Source: Liolophura sinensis (lineage: Eukaryota > Mollusca > Polyplacophora > Chitonida > Chitonidae). From it: 60,000 nt of DNA. Numbering within the stretch: position 1 is the stretch's first letter; every line of letters starts with the position of its first letter. Location: NCBI RefSeq assembly GCF_032854445.1, contig NC_088295.1:24603385-24663384 (forward strand), written 5' to 3'. The notes under the pieces were generated by a model. The model was not told where the DNA came from, ran no database searches, and saw only the letters and a program-made list of their open reading frames with translations. Both the position numbers and the translations under genes were made by a program. Of the stretch, positions 11,580 through 24,100 are shown in pieces.

Positions 11580-12996
11580 CTCTTTAACGACAGCTGTTAT
11601 CTTCCAAGAAAGTTACATATTTTTATACTGGAGGGGGTCGGGTGGAGTGGCATAGGTATGTTTTTCCTGCTATATATATCACAAAGCGCTTATTTTTACT
11701 TTAATATATCTCAGGTTTAAAGAGTGTTCAGGAAAAATTGTCCCAAGTCACGTACCCCACGTCCACATTTACTTTTCTTTTTTGATATTCTTTCAATTAC
11801 AGTGGTTGTGTAAATTCACCATTAACATTATCCAAACATTTCTCCCTCGTCGTAAATTGTAAATACATACATTTTGCCAATTAACTTATACGTGTATATT
11901 TTGATTATTACCACCATTTTCAACATCTCTGCTAAATGAGGTGTATTGATTAAATTGTAGATACAAATTCCAGTGTGGGAGAAGAGGGCGCACAGCCATT
12001 CTCAAAGGACTGAGAATGGCAGGTTTTTCAAAACTGGGCACTCTACGTGCATGTATATAGTCTTACTGTCGTGTTTGACTGATAACAATGCGTGTATTTA
12101 AAATGCATATAATATTTAGTTTGAGACGTTGTGGTGTGTGCACAATTAACGTATACTGTGAATTCCAGAAACCCAATATACATGTATATTTCCACGGAAA
12201 CATATTTTGATCATTACTTACAAATATTTTCATTTACATATATACGGTCACCATTGCGAGTGGGAGAAAATGGGAGTGGGGAGGGGGGGGGAGTCCTAAG
12301 TAAAACATCGCATCCAGCAGTCCAAGCCTCGAAAAAACCCAAAAGAGACTATAATAGGGACCGTAAAAAAAATACCGGTATTTTTTGAATAGCACAAATA
12401 GTTACCTTTCACAAAATTTCTCGCAGCCTAGTAATAAAGTTCCTTAAATGTATATCGCTGGTCGCAGTATAACTTTTTCAAACTTACGAATCATTTAAAC
12501 ATAAAAAATAGCACATGCGAAAGTCTGATACTTACTGAAAGGAAAAAAATTAGCTATTCTTAATAATTACAGACTATTTGATTTGGTAAGCAAATATGGA
12601 TTTTGGCCAAGAATCTCTGGTATATAGCCTCTTTAAAATCGTCCACATGTAGGTCATACAATCAGCGTCCAGATGAATTGATAATAACACTATCCAGGAG
12701 AATTTTTACTCATATTTTTTAATGTTTTACAATGGAATTTAATGCACTCAGATGTTTGAGTTATAAGGTGGGCTGTATGGACCATGCGGACAATGATATG
12801 TACTCTAATCTTTTTTTCACACTGGCAATATTTTTGTAAACACTGTTTAGGTCATCTATAACGCAAGCCGTAAGAGCTATTCCAACATTAAAACTGTATT
12901 TAGGCTTGAAAAAAGTTCATGTGTAGCCAGATTATATAAACACCAGTCATATTTCTTCATAAAGCCCACCATGCAATGGACTCAAACATTTGAATA

Positions 12997-13274
12997 GGGT
13001 TCTCGGTGGCAGAGTGGTTAGAGTGTTAGCGCAGCCCAATTTCACATGAGCCTCTCAACAGTGCGGCTGCCATGAGTTCAAGTCCAGCTAATGCTGTCTT
13101 CCTCCAAGGTTGTACGTGGGAAGGTCTGAAAGCAACCTACTGATTGTCGTGGGTTTCCCTGAGCTCTGAGCGCGGCTTCCTCCCATCACAATGCTGATGA
13201 ACGCCACAGCAGAAATAAATTATTCTTGCGTATATGGCGCGTAAAACCCAGATAAATAAATAAATCAATCAAAC
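12997..13274 (+). mobile_element. Near full-length SINE copy
   Basis: Head with TGGCAGAGTGGTTAGAG and GAGTTCAAGTCC (A- and B-box-like), then TACGTGGGAAGGTCTG, GTCGTGGGTTTCCC and the conserved block with a decayed CCCATCACAATGCTG. It ends in an AAATAAATAAATCAATCAAA tail. Diverged from the 8.9-kb copy, and no clear target-site duplication, so older. Confidence 0.88.
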
Positions 13275-13320
13275 AGTCGATTTATCCCTCTTAATTTTAG
13301 ATAAATAAATGAAACTATTT

Positions 13321-13321
<1 letters not shown>

Positions 13322-13362
<41 letters not shown>
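13322..13362. repeat. (AT)n microsatellite
   Basis: About 20 AT units directly before the 125-bp tandem duplication. Confidence 0.97.
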
Positions 13363-13363
<1 letters not shown>

Positions 13364-13367
<4 letters not shown>

Positions 13368-13612
13368 TCATAATTGGCATGTATTTCAAAAAATGAATTG
13401 TATTAATCGGTGTGCAAATCTCTGTTTCTAAGAAACACATATAGTAGCAAAATGCGGTACATCATCTCCTCTTGTACCTAACTGCTTTTGTTTCAGAATT
13501 GGCATGTATTTCAAAAATGAATTGTATTAATCGGTGTGCAAATCTCTGTTTCTGAGAAACACATATAGTAGCAAAATGCAGTACATCATCTCCTCTTGTA
13601 CCTAACTGTTTT
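13364..13612. repeat. Two-copy tandem duplication, 125-bp period
   Basis: Copy 1 (13364-13488) and copy 2 (13489-13612) both begin TGTTTCA and both contain AATTGGCATGTATTTC and ACATCATCTCCTCTTGTACC. They differ by only a few substitutions and one A in a homopolymer, so the duplication is recent. Confidence 0.95.
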
Positions 13613-13925
13613 TATGAACATTCACGGAAAAGTGTGACGTGCAATTATTACAGAAAATAGTACATACGTGTGGCTTTAATGCACTTCGTTAAGGATGGAA
13701 GGCAGTATTACGAGGTATATATACATGTATTTTTTGAGTTACCGTTTTATAAACCTCACTTCACTTTTTATCTTTCTTTCACTTTAAATCTGACTTTCAA
13801 TCTAAATAGTTGAACGAAACACCGAGGGCCTCACGATTAAATATTAGTAAAAACATACGTGACTTATAACGTTAATGTAAGATACAGTTTATACAGAATC
13901 ACAGTGATAACTTTACATCATAAAA

Positions 13926-14067
13926 CGTACGTGGGAAGGTCATCCAGCAACCTGCGGATGATCGTGGGTTTCTGCCGGGCTCAGCCCGGTTTTCTCCCAC
14001 CATAACGCTGGCCGCCGTCGTGTAAGTGAAATACTCTGGTGTACGGAAAACACCAATCAAAAAAACA
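13926..14067 (+). mobile_element. 5'-truncated SINE copy
   Basis: Starts within the body (GTACGTGGGAAGGTCATCC), keeps the GC-rich GCCGGGCTCAGCCCGG palindrome, the CCACCATAACGCTGGCCGCC block, and ends AACACCAATCAAAAAAAC. The tRNA-like head is missing. Confidence 0.88.
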
Positions 14068-15080
14068 CATCATGAAAAAGACTTAAGTTTGCATTTGGAC
14101 AAACTACAGGCCTACCTTACCATATGGCTATAATTCTTTCTTTTCTTCTTGTGATTATGAGTACATGTTTAGCTATAGATTTATTTTCAATGACCTGGAC
14201 GTAAGACGATGCAATATGAAAACATAGAACATTTATCTAAAATTACAGAACGAATACACGTTCATTTATTCATTCTCTCAAAAATGTATTCAAAGAGATT
14301 TTGTCGTATAGAAACTAAGGATTCATTATACGTACTGCATTGTTTTAAATATGACGTTACACTGGCTCTTAAAAATTATAATTAAATTAAACGATGGATT
14401 AAAATTTGTTAGAAGTTGAACTTTTTATTGAATAATGTTTTTTTACTACAAAAAAAAAATACTTTTCTGGAGCCGATATAATTTTATGTAGAGGGTGCAG
14501 ATATATCAGGGCAAATCAAGGGAAATCACTGCATCAGGCATAGACCTTCTATACAAAGAGAGGCAACTCCTATAACTGGTCATGTTGAAGGATTTATCTC
14601 GAATGACATTTGCCTAATTCTAATTTTATTAGAGCAAATATGGAGCAAATATTCAGTTTTATTCAGGGCTTAATTTTTATATACAAACACGGTGCCACCT
14701 TGCAGGTACATGTACATATTACTAGACAGCTGGCCATATTATCAGACCTAATAGATGTGTTATGTCTAGAACATTCTGAATTAGTCCTTATCTCGTAATT
14801 TGTTCAGTCCGTTGATCCGTTGATCACTGAGTAAACATTCTATAAATGACAGTTGTGGAATAGAAAATAACTTGACAGTAAATGTTTACATTGAGTACAT
14901 TTTATACGAGTATTATGATCGAGGTGCGGGTTCAAAACCAACCTTGGACAGGAAATTTGTAGAAACTCCCGCTTTCACTGTTTGTGGGCCATTTTTGGTG
15001 ACATTAAGTGGTCGACGACCGTTCAATGGCCATAATTTGTGCATTGTTACATTCGTTGAAGATCACTTGTCTTCCAGTAA

Positions 15081-15305
15081 TATAAAAAAATATAATCTGT
15101 TAAATGTAACTGAAAGCCTGTTGTCTGCGTGATGCTAGAATGTATTGTTATTGAACATTGTTACTGTTATTCAGTATAAAGATTCTAATTGGACAAACGG
15201 AAGATTATGTTGAATATGACACAGAATTATGTTATAATACAGAACACCATCCAGCATTACTCGGATAACAGACTTTCTGTTAACATTAACTTTTGTTTTT
15301 TTTAT
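15081..15305. repeat. Foldback-type inverted repeat (arms about 65 bp)
   Basis: The left arm (15081-15149), reverse-complemented, aligns with the right arm (15239-15305): both carry AGCAT-AC-C, AACAGxCTTTCxGTTA and ATTxAAC in order, with roughly three quarters of bases matching by eye. The spacer is about 90 bp. Relatives of the arm occur at 20.9-21.16 kb, so this is a dispersed family, perhaps a non-autonomous DNA element. No transposase is visible. Confidence 0.7.
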
Positions 15306-16482
15306 TGCATGTGGGAAAATTTGTCAGTAACTTGTCCACCAAGGTCGGTGGTTTTGCACAGGAAAGTCGGTTTCATCCCTGATCGCCTTTGTATGAGTGA
15401 AATTTTCGAGACTATGGTGTGAACAATAATGAAATACATAAATGAATAAATGTCCAAACATTTGAAAATATATGTATGTAAATCTACCTTGTCGACAAAA
15501 ACATAGGTGGATGATACATATTCGTTTAAATGTGTTGCTTTGGAAAAGTTTTTTTATTTCTGGACAAAAACCTAAAGAAACAGTTCCATGGCAATCAGCT
15601 ATTTTTGACAGGTCAAAACTTTGGGCTATGCGATGTGAATTGCTGTCACAGAACCCATTACCAATGTATTGGATACTCACAAATGTATATTCTTATTCTG
15701 TTTTGTAAAGAGAAAAATAGCAGTGCTGCTTTGGTTACTACGATTCTCTTTTGCGCACATAAATATTAGATTAAATGTAGATGATTCGTTTTTCCCACAG
15801 CCCCTACGGCACTCTCCAACTTGACTTATTATAAAGAGCCTTTATCTGCTCCTGGATAGGGGCCTTACCGCTATGACCCCCGGAACTCTACACAAGAAGT
15901 ATTTCGAGAGAAAAAAATATGACCCTTGCGTCCGCGTTGTATATCCTGTTTCATATTCAATACAGACCTGTCAGTGTGCGGTACGTGAGGGTTGCTCAAT
16001 GTCAGATGAATCTGGACAGAATATGCCAGCGTATTTGCAGCTGATATATGATACATGTGTTTCAAAACTTTGACAGTGGAATTCAGTACCGGTATTTTAA
16101 CTGATTGTTGTAGGAAAATATGTCCATGGGCGACGTAAGCCTACCAATATTTATGGCTATCGCATAGAAATATAGCATTTCAGGCAGGCCTGTATGCTTA
16201 TATCTACGTACGATGGCAATCAGAGTTGCATACAGAAAACACAAATCCATGTAGTAAACTTTCCATGTGTTAAAAACTGGATTAATGCCCCCATATATGC
16301 TGGCGATATATTTGTAGATCCAGAGGACGAAATACTATAGGCATGAAAGAATTAAGGTGCATATCCTCCACATCCACGGTAATCCAGTTTCCTGCAATCA
16401 TACATGTATTTTTCTACATGTATATATGCCTGTAACGAAGATTTTTTTATATGCCATTTTTCGAACAATTATAATATTTATA

Positions 16483-16530
16483 TGATTAACACCATACTCA
16501 AGAATTTTTTTACTTGTACGATGGCAATCA
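16483..16530 (-). mobile_element. SINE 3' tail fragment
   Basis: ACCATACTCAAGAATTTTTT followed by CTTGTACGATGGC matches the 3' end of the SINE read in reverse. Only about 50 bp survive. Confidence 0.55.
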
Positions 16531-16572
16531 GATTTGAACCCGCACCTCGTGTGTCCTCGCATGTGTGTGTGT

Positions 16573-16595
16573 GGGGGGGGGGGGGAGAGGGGGGG
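16573..16595. repeat. G-rich low-complexity tract
   Basis: Thirteen G, a short AGA interruption, then more G. It abuts the dispersed repeat at 16596. Confidence 0.95.
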
Positions 16596-16704
16596 TTACG
16601 TCGTACTTAACAATTTTTCTGTTATGTGACGACCATGAATGATTAGGCGTGTGTACATATACTGCGTCTTCTTGTGGCAGAACGAGTTGCTGCCGCCACT
16701 GAAG
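16596..16704. repeat. Dispersed repeat, copy A (second copy at 27.86 kb)
   Basis: Shares ACGTCxTACTxAACAATTTTTC, TGACGAC, ACATATACTGxGTCTTCTTG and TGCCGCCA with 27855-27963, in the same order and orientation. A short interspersed repeat unrelated to the SINE above as far as I can see. Confidence 0.75.
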
Positions 16705-18984
16705 CATCATACCGAAGACACCTGCAGATATGACACCCCATGCATACAGTCACATTATACTGACACTAGGCCATCCAGTTCTGTTTCTTTGCTCTAAACT
16801 CTCCGTGATGAGCTCCAAGGGAGGCAGTAACAAGCACAATTTTTCATGACTTCGGTATAAGCCGACACTCGTTGACTAAATCTTTGTTTAATCTACGAAG
16901 CAATGTAAAGGGTTTTTTTACCCTCGCAACAGAGCGTCTTGTTGATAAAGATTGTTTTTTTTATTATTATAGCTTGTCCTCAGACATCATGATCAATCAT
17001 GTTATCGTGAAAACGTCATGAAAACATATCCAATCATTTTATGAAGCAGAACGTAAAGTGAAGAGGACTTTTCCCGTCAGATTACAATCTGTTGAAATAA
17101 TATATAAGATCAATTATCTGCGAATATCCGAGTGACTTTGTAATCAGAATTTGAAACACGTAAAATACTTTGCAGCAGACATGTGCAATACATGGTATTT
17201 AGGTTCCTTGTACAGTTTGTATAAACAGTAACAAAACATGAGGAGATAATGTATATTCTTGTTGACAATATAGGTATACACCTCAAAATAAAAATGACAT
17301 ACAGACAGACGATATTCAGATATTTTACCAGACCATTTTTTTTTGTATCAGCTATAGTAGAGTATAAAAACAGGGCGATGTCAGCAAGAGACACACATTC
17401 ACACATAATTAACAGGTTAGATCGAACAAATTACTATGTTAGTCACTCAAACAGTTCTACTCTAAAACTGTATCTCCGGGTGTCAGCTGATATACTCTCA
17501 CGTGGTATCCGGTAGCTCATGGCAATCTCTATAACAATAACCATGGGAAAATCTCTGTCAATAGTAACTCGGTCGAAATAACGCGAACTACAAGACCGTA
17601 AAGAGCTTTTCACCTCTCCTTTTCACCCTATGCGTCTTTTCGCCTGAGTCAGTGTTGAAAGGGGACTGAATTCTTGAAGGGACATCTGACGCGCTCTACC
17701 GCCCAACGTTTCGGTTCACTGCTCAGTTCCTTTCATGAAATGAATTTTAGAGCACGGAATTACCTTGTGTCATTTTCACATTCCTTTCCAGCGCATATTG
17801 GTTCACGTGATCTTTTTCCGATGACGTTAATTAGTCTGACAAACAATTATATATAACGGTATTCGAACGTAAAATTTGGAATTGTCTATCACTGTAGATG
17901 AGTTATCCGTACAGTCTACAGGACATAACACTGCAGTGATAGAGAAACGTGTTAACAGTCTTTCTGTAGTCATATAAAAGATATCTCACGCTCGAATTTC
18001 ACGACGGGAGTATTTCATATAATTGCTACACTTTTGTAGGTAAAAGGCCTGTATGTATAACTTCCAAACCACGGCACCAAAGGAATGTTTGTAACCCACG
18101 CTGTATATGTAGGTCGTGTTGTAGCTGTACGCCTGCATAAGTCAGCTCCAGTATTGCTTAGCTGGGCTTTTCAACTGTATATACATGTATACGTTGGTAA
18201 ATAATATACCAGTGGAATACTGGCCAATCCTAGTGAAGGCCAGTTGTACTTGCATTAGCTTTGCACACCGGATAATAATTTTATGGCTATATGAAGTCGT
18301 ACAACTCGTGCAATTATGCCGAAACACGTAGAAAGCACCATTTAGACTGATGGGGTTTCTGTTCTTCCACATACATATTTAGTTACTTCACATCCTGTTC
18401 GTGAAACAGTCCTCATTCCACATATGTGTCGCTCCTTTTCCAGTGGTACATACACGTGCTATATGTCTTTGTATGACCTTGACAGTATGTGTTCCGTTTA
18501 CCATTGTGCACATATCATGGGAGCTTTGCGCCCCTTTATATAAGTATGTAAGGGTCATGAAGGAATTTAACCCGGAGCAGTCCTCTTTCCTATATGGGTG
18601 GATGACTTCTGTGAATGTGTAGTATGTAACTTCAATTCTCGCATGCGTAGAATGATAAATGATTGCATCTTTTTGAAAAATTACAACTTGAGGTCAAAAT
18701 TATACGATACATAAACCGTGATGCTTGTTGCATTGGTTAGTATTTCCCCGTCTACTGAAGGCAGTCGACTATACTCTAATCTAACACTCACGGATGCAGT
18801 GTTAATAGAAGTGGAGGTGTGTGGAAGAAATCAGTATTATAGTTTCGGTATATCCGGGTCCACAACGCATCTGTATAATGTGCAATATTATACAATATAC
18901 ATTATTATGTTGTTTACTTCCACCAGACGTTTCTTTAATATATGTACAGGTAGAAGTTGGGTATCTAGATATGAACTGCATTAG

Positions 18985-19111
18985 TTTGACCATGAGAATA
19001 TGGTCAAAACCCCATGTCACTTATGTGCAGGTACGTCACGTGAGGTTTTGACCATGAGAATATGGTCAAAACCCCATGTCACTTATGTGCAGGTACGTGA
19101 CGTGAGGTTTT
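18985..19111. repeat. Two-copy tandem duplication, 62-bp period, with internal palindrome
   Basis: Units at 18988-19049 and 19050-19111. Each contains the 9-bp inverted repeat TTTGACCAT...ATGGTCAAA and ends with a CRE/E-box-like cluster. Unit 1 reads GTACGTCACGTGAGG and unit 2 GTACGTGACGTGAGG; the units otherwise look identical. Confidence 0.96.
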
Positions 19112-20006
19112 CGGCAAAGATTATGCCTAAAGAATGAGATTCATTGCCTATCCATTGGCCACACATACCTAAGTTCATCAACCATGCATGCATCATAACT
19201 TTTCGGTGGCCAATATCAAAGGATTATCTAAATCGATGGTTTCGAGATACGTCACAAAGGCCATTGATTTCAGGCTGGGATTAGAAGTCCGTCAGTTACG
19301 AGAAGATACGCGCTTAACCCTGAAAACCTTTCGTTCCTCAACCAATAACTTCAGACCAACGTGCAAAACAACAATGTCAGTGAGATTCATTAAATCAGGT
19401 CTTGTCAGATCTCCAGACCATTTTAGCGAATAAAGCTTTCACATCGCTTTGACGGGATGCTGCCTGTCGGTGCTCGCGTGCATAACTCGCAAGCCCGTGT
19501 CGCCACTTGTCACCTGGCAGCCAGGACCTCTCGAACATAATACCTTGGTGATTGACGGCTGTTCAGCGTGACATGTTCTTTAAAAAATCTGAACTCACAG
19601 GCCCGCAAATAGCTGACCTGCTTTTTCTGTTTATTTTGTAGTCGGTGTATATAAAAGCCACCATGCTGCAAAGCACAGCTATACAGCTAAAACATTTCTT
19701 TAAACTTTTATAGACTATATACAGATGTACCCTCTTCCAGTTGAATGTGTTGGATGCGCTGGAATAAGAGCCAGGGTGTGTCAGATCTACGCCTGTATAT
19801 ACGACCAGGAAAGCAGATATATAATACTCATAGAGAAAACTTGCAACGAAGAAGTGGCATAAAAAACGGACGCCATGCATCCCATATTGCCCACAAATGA
19901 AAATGCTCTTTAATATATATAATTCTCTATACAACGTATGTGGAATAAATAAAAAATAAATCAAATTAGTTATTATAAGTGTATGTACAAGGATAAATAC
20001 TTTATT

Positions 20007-20050
20007 TATTGGACAATCATACTAAAGAATATTTTTACTTTAACGATACT
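20007..20050 (-). mobile_element. Possible decayed SINE tail fragment
   Basis: CATACTAAAGAATATTTTTA resembles the SINE 3' end (CGTACTCAAGAATATTTCAC) in reverse. Too short to be sure. Confidence 0.35.
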
Positions 20051-20664
20051 TGTGCTATATATAATACGCACTTTGTAATCTAAAGGAGGTTGTTTTAATA
20101 TGCCGCGAAACATGCATGCAGCAGTTTTTACTCCACTTGTTTCATGCAGTGGAAAACTGTAACAGAAATAAACCCGATACCAAGTTGAGTCTAAACTAAA
20201 TTCCATTTTTTTCCCCCGAACAGTAGTGGTAAATGCAATAAAATTCGTCTGTTAAGTCAGCTAAGAATGGTTTATGTTTCAATATATTTTTTTTATGCAA
20301 CCCATCACTACATTGCTCATAATTTCATATCGTATGTATCTATAAGATCTGGCGGTTGCGTGACAGACGTCATATAGCTGATATTTATTACATGAATAAC
20401 GCCAGAGGCATGTACAAAATCTCAAGCGGGTAATGCACAATGTATAATGAAAGGCTGCGGTGCATGTGCTCTGATATATACAATATTCCATTTGATACGG
20501 CTTTTAGAACAATTCAATTTGCGTTACAGTATATAAGTGTATAAACGAAGAAATACACATTTCTGGAGACCGGTATGTTTATTTAAATGGTACCGTTTCT
20601 ATAATATAAACCCCTCTTTCATAAGTTTTGATATTGAATATTATAGTCTGTACATATAGACACT

Positions 20665-20886
20665 GTGCTGATGTATGATGCACTGATGTATGATGTGCTG
20701 ATGTTTGCTGTGGTGATGTATGACGTATGATGTGCTGATGCATGGATGTGCTGATGTATGATGTGCTGATGTACGATGTGTTGATGTATGGATGTGCTGA
20801 TGTATGATGTATGGTGTGCTGATGTATGGATGTGCTGATGTATGATGTATGATGTACTGATGTATGATGTACTGATGTATGGATGT
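20665..20886. repeat. Irregular GATG minisatellite
   Basis: Built from mixed units TGCTGATGTATGATG, CTGATGTATGGATG and GATGTATGATGTA over about 220 bp, strictly purine/pyrimidine mixed and devoid of cytosine-rich codons. Confidence 0.95.
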
Positions 20887-20902
20887 TATGTAAACACTCA
20901 GA

Positions 20903-20980
20903 TAACTCAGACTTGCTGCTAAATTGACCAGATTAATTAATAACAGACTTTCTGCTAAGTTGACCAGATTAATTTTTAAG
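20903..20980. repeat. Imperfect 37-bp tandem pair of the foldback-arm family
   Basis: CAGACTTGCTGCTAAATTGA and CAGACTTTCTGCTAAGTTGA, both followed by CCAGATTAATT, lie in tandem. They resemble the arm at 15239-15305 and the copy at 21088-21162. Confidence 0.75.
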
Positions 20981-20987
20981 TGTATTT

Positions 20988-21011
20988 ATATATATATATA
21001 TATATATATAC
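20988..21011. repeat. Short (TA)n microsatellite
   Basis: About eleven TA units between two members of the foldback-arm family. Confidence 0.95.
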
Positions 21012-21087
21012 ATATTTTATTAACTCAACATAACCATTCTTTTAGACTAACAGGATATTATGTTACATATGAAACAATTATGTGTTG

Positions 21088-21162
21088 TAAAAACAGAATA
21101 CATTCCAGCATCACTCAGGCAACAGACTTTCTGTTAACATTAACAGATTAATTTTTTGAGTG
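21088..21162. repeat. Dispersed copy of the foldback-arm family
   Basis: Contains CCAGCATCACTCAGGC, AACAGACTTTCTGTTAACAT and TAACAGATTAATTTTTT. The right arm at 15239-15305 shares the AACAGACTTTCTGTTAACAT core exactly. Confidence 0.8.
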
Positions 21163-24100
21163 TAGAAAAGCACAACTATATGTGACCGCCGTATACCTGA
21201 ACAACCTAACACAGAAATCAAGGCGTTAATACAGTTACAATGACACGCTGCACCTTTGTAGTATACCATGCACAATACATTTCTTGTAACAGTCACAGTA
21301 GAATTTCCGTTTTAAGGGTGGCGCTGTATTTTACCAGATCGTCCTTAATTTCCGGAGAAGTGCACTTTAACAGAGATTTGCTCAGCATCAGTAACCACAT
21401 GGGGACTGAGAGAAGCTGTCACCGTATACCTGTACCACGCCCGTTTTTTCTCCGCTTTGTATCCGGCTTGACGCGTTACCTGTGCCACCCCATTGTCCTG
21501 TTACCTTGCGGAGGTTTCATGTCCCAGTGGGAACGTGTGGCTGATCAATGCTGGTGCGTGATGCAGCCCATTGGTAGTCAACCTCGTGTCAACTTTGTCG
21601 CAAATTGAGCTGCCCAGAATGGTAGCTATCCGATTGCTCAATCACGTGCATGTGAGCTGTGTTTTAGGCCCACTGAGGCTTTGCTGTACATAACGGAAAA
21701 CACAATAATCAATAGCCGCACAAAGTCAGCTTCCCCTCCGTTTCTTCTCGGGTAACGTTATTTTAAGCGATTCATGCGACTTCAAAGCTGAAGCCCACAT
21801 AGTTTATTTATGAAGCATTTTTATTTGGATTGGTTAGATTTCACTGATATACGGAAATCTAGGACGATATCGACTGTGCATGCCTTTTTCCAGCCCAGGC
21901 ACAAAATGAATTACTACATGTACTGCTCAACCTGTCTACATGTAATAATGAATGATGCTATACACCTCTACAAGTTTTACTGTTACAAGATGACACATGA
22001 ACATGTTGTTGGCGCATTATGCAATTGTACAATTTATGTTCACATTTGCTGCCATAAGAACGGGTAAATGCAGGCCATGTTTCAGCGATTTTCATATGAA
22101 TATATGAATTTTCTCTCAATGCAAAGAAGCGATCGCAACCTAGCTCATAAACGAAACTTGAAATTTTGTTAAACCGCTGATGAAGTGGTGTAAAGTATCG
22201 TACCTTTGAAATCAGCATATTCTAAATGATCTGCTATATAGGACATTAGGTCAAGAAGCAAATGTATGCACGTTCCTGGCTTTCTTCATCCGAAAAACAG
22301 AAGACCTTGCAACTCTTTTGGAAAAATAGTGAAGAAACCCAAATATGTACGTTATTTGCTTTAAGTTTATATACATGTACTGTGGTTGATTGTCGGAATG
22401 ATTATGCAAGCGACAGTATTCAGCAGTCTAGATGAGCAACGCTAATTGCTTTTCAACATGTAATAATGGCCAAACCCCAAGCATTCATTCATTTTTATAA
22501 TACGGGTCAACGCCGAAGAAACGTCCATCAATGGAGTAGATAAAACCGATCACGGGTTATCTTGTTGAAGTCTTGCGCGTATTGGGTATAGACATAAAGG
22601 GACACCGTCTCTTTGTTATTTCCCCCTTTTGTCCCAATGTATAATGTCAGTCAGAGTGAACATGTGAACATGTGCCCATTTTACAATTCCAATTGTTAAG
22701 TTCATGGTTCATGGTTAAGATGTGTGTATACGCATCCAAAGGTGCACTTATACAGCAAAGGTGAAGATTCAAGCTTTGTTTGATACAAGTGTACCCTCTT
22801 TATCATTACAAAGGTTGATACACTCTGACCTTTGGTGTTCATGTACATGTGGTTGAAAGGTTGTAAGTGTTCTCTCTTTTCCATCTTTTTTTGTCAGTTA
22901 TTTACATGCATGCAATATAAGTTCGTTGAAGTACTTTCGGCAATGAAAGACAAGGCAAGTCTGCGGTTGAGTATATATGTATGTCAAAAAACTGTAGAAT
23001 ATGGCGAAAACTAATAATAACTGAAAAAAATAAGTTATATATTATTTTTCGTTCTTGTTAAACCGATGTACTGCAAACATATTTGAAATATTTAATTAAT
23101 TGTGCAAACTGAAGTGGTCAGTGCAGTTAAATCCAACGCGATTACCTTCCTTGCCCGCCATTCCATTGAAGCACAATTATTTCACTAGAGACAAATATGC
23201 CTGTTGAAATTCTTCTAATTTTTAGGACAGATATTAGTAGCGCAGAAATCCAAAAATTACTTATCTCTCTCTCTCTTAGATATGTACAGATATGTATATG
23301 TTGTTTATTAAATGTATTAACCATGTGAGAATAAAGAAAGTGTGCGTTCCTGTTACAATTACAAATATACTGCTAAAAGAAGCATTCCAGCTGTCCCAAA
23401 AATTAGAACAATTACAGGATATGTAATTACATGTAAGCAGTACATTTGCAGCTAATACACGGAGCAAAGAAAGGTAGGCCTACTCTTATTACAAAAAAGT
23501 GATTATAATAATTCATGTTGCAAGATGATTCCAGAATAATTTCTGGTCCCATTGGCTATATTTGCGTCATGTCATTTCAACACTGAAACATTTACCTGTA
23601 TTCAAATCGCATGGAATAACAAGCCCGTTTGGAGTTTAATTCCGCTGACACTCGTGCCTAATTAACTGCATACTTTACGGTTATTTGTGTATTTGGTATG
23701 TGTCATGTATAAGGCAATACAGATTTGCACTACACAGAAGCTCAAATGACCTGTCGTTAAATATATTACGTTACATTTCATTACATTTCAACGAAATTGA
23801 TGTGATGATGGATCAGTAATGGAAGCCTTATTAACGAAGAACATCCATTTCCTTTTTTTGTTGTTGTTGTTGTTCTCAGTTGCCTTTATGACAGCTATCT
23901 GTCCAAGCATATATGGAGAGAACGCTGACAATATGTATATCGAAGTAACCCGGCAGGCATAATTTTGTCGAACTGTCTCTTCGCGGATTCGAATACAAGG
24001 CCAGCTAAGTAGACTTAAAGACAACCGGTAGATGATCCACACAAACCCCATCCAGCTAATACCCTAGCCCCGGGGATCCATCAACCTGTTGATCTCTCTT

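Noticed and set aside
11364-11587. Tyr-Ile repeat proteins
   Set aside because: Translation of the TA microsatellite.
21240-21608. 122-codon plus-strand frame as a secreted or toxin-like protein
   Set aside because: No clear signal peptide or cysteine framework; the first part overlaps an unrelated minus-strand frame and I see no splice partner.
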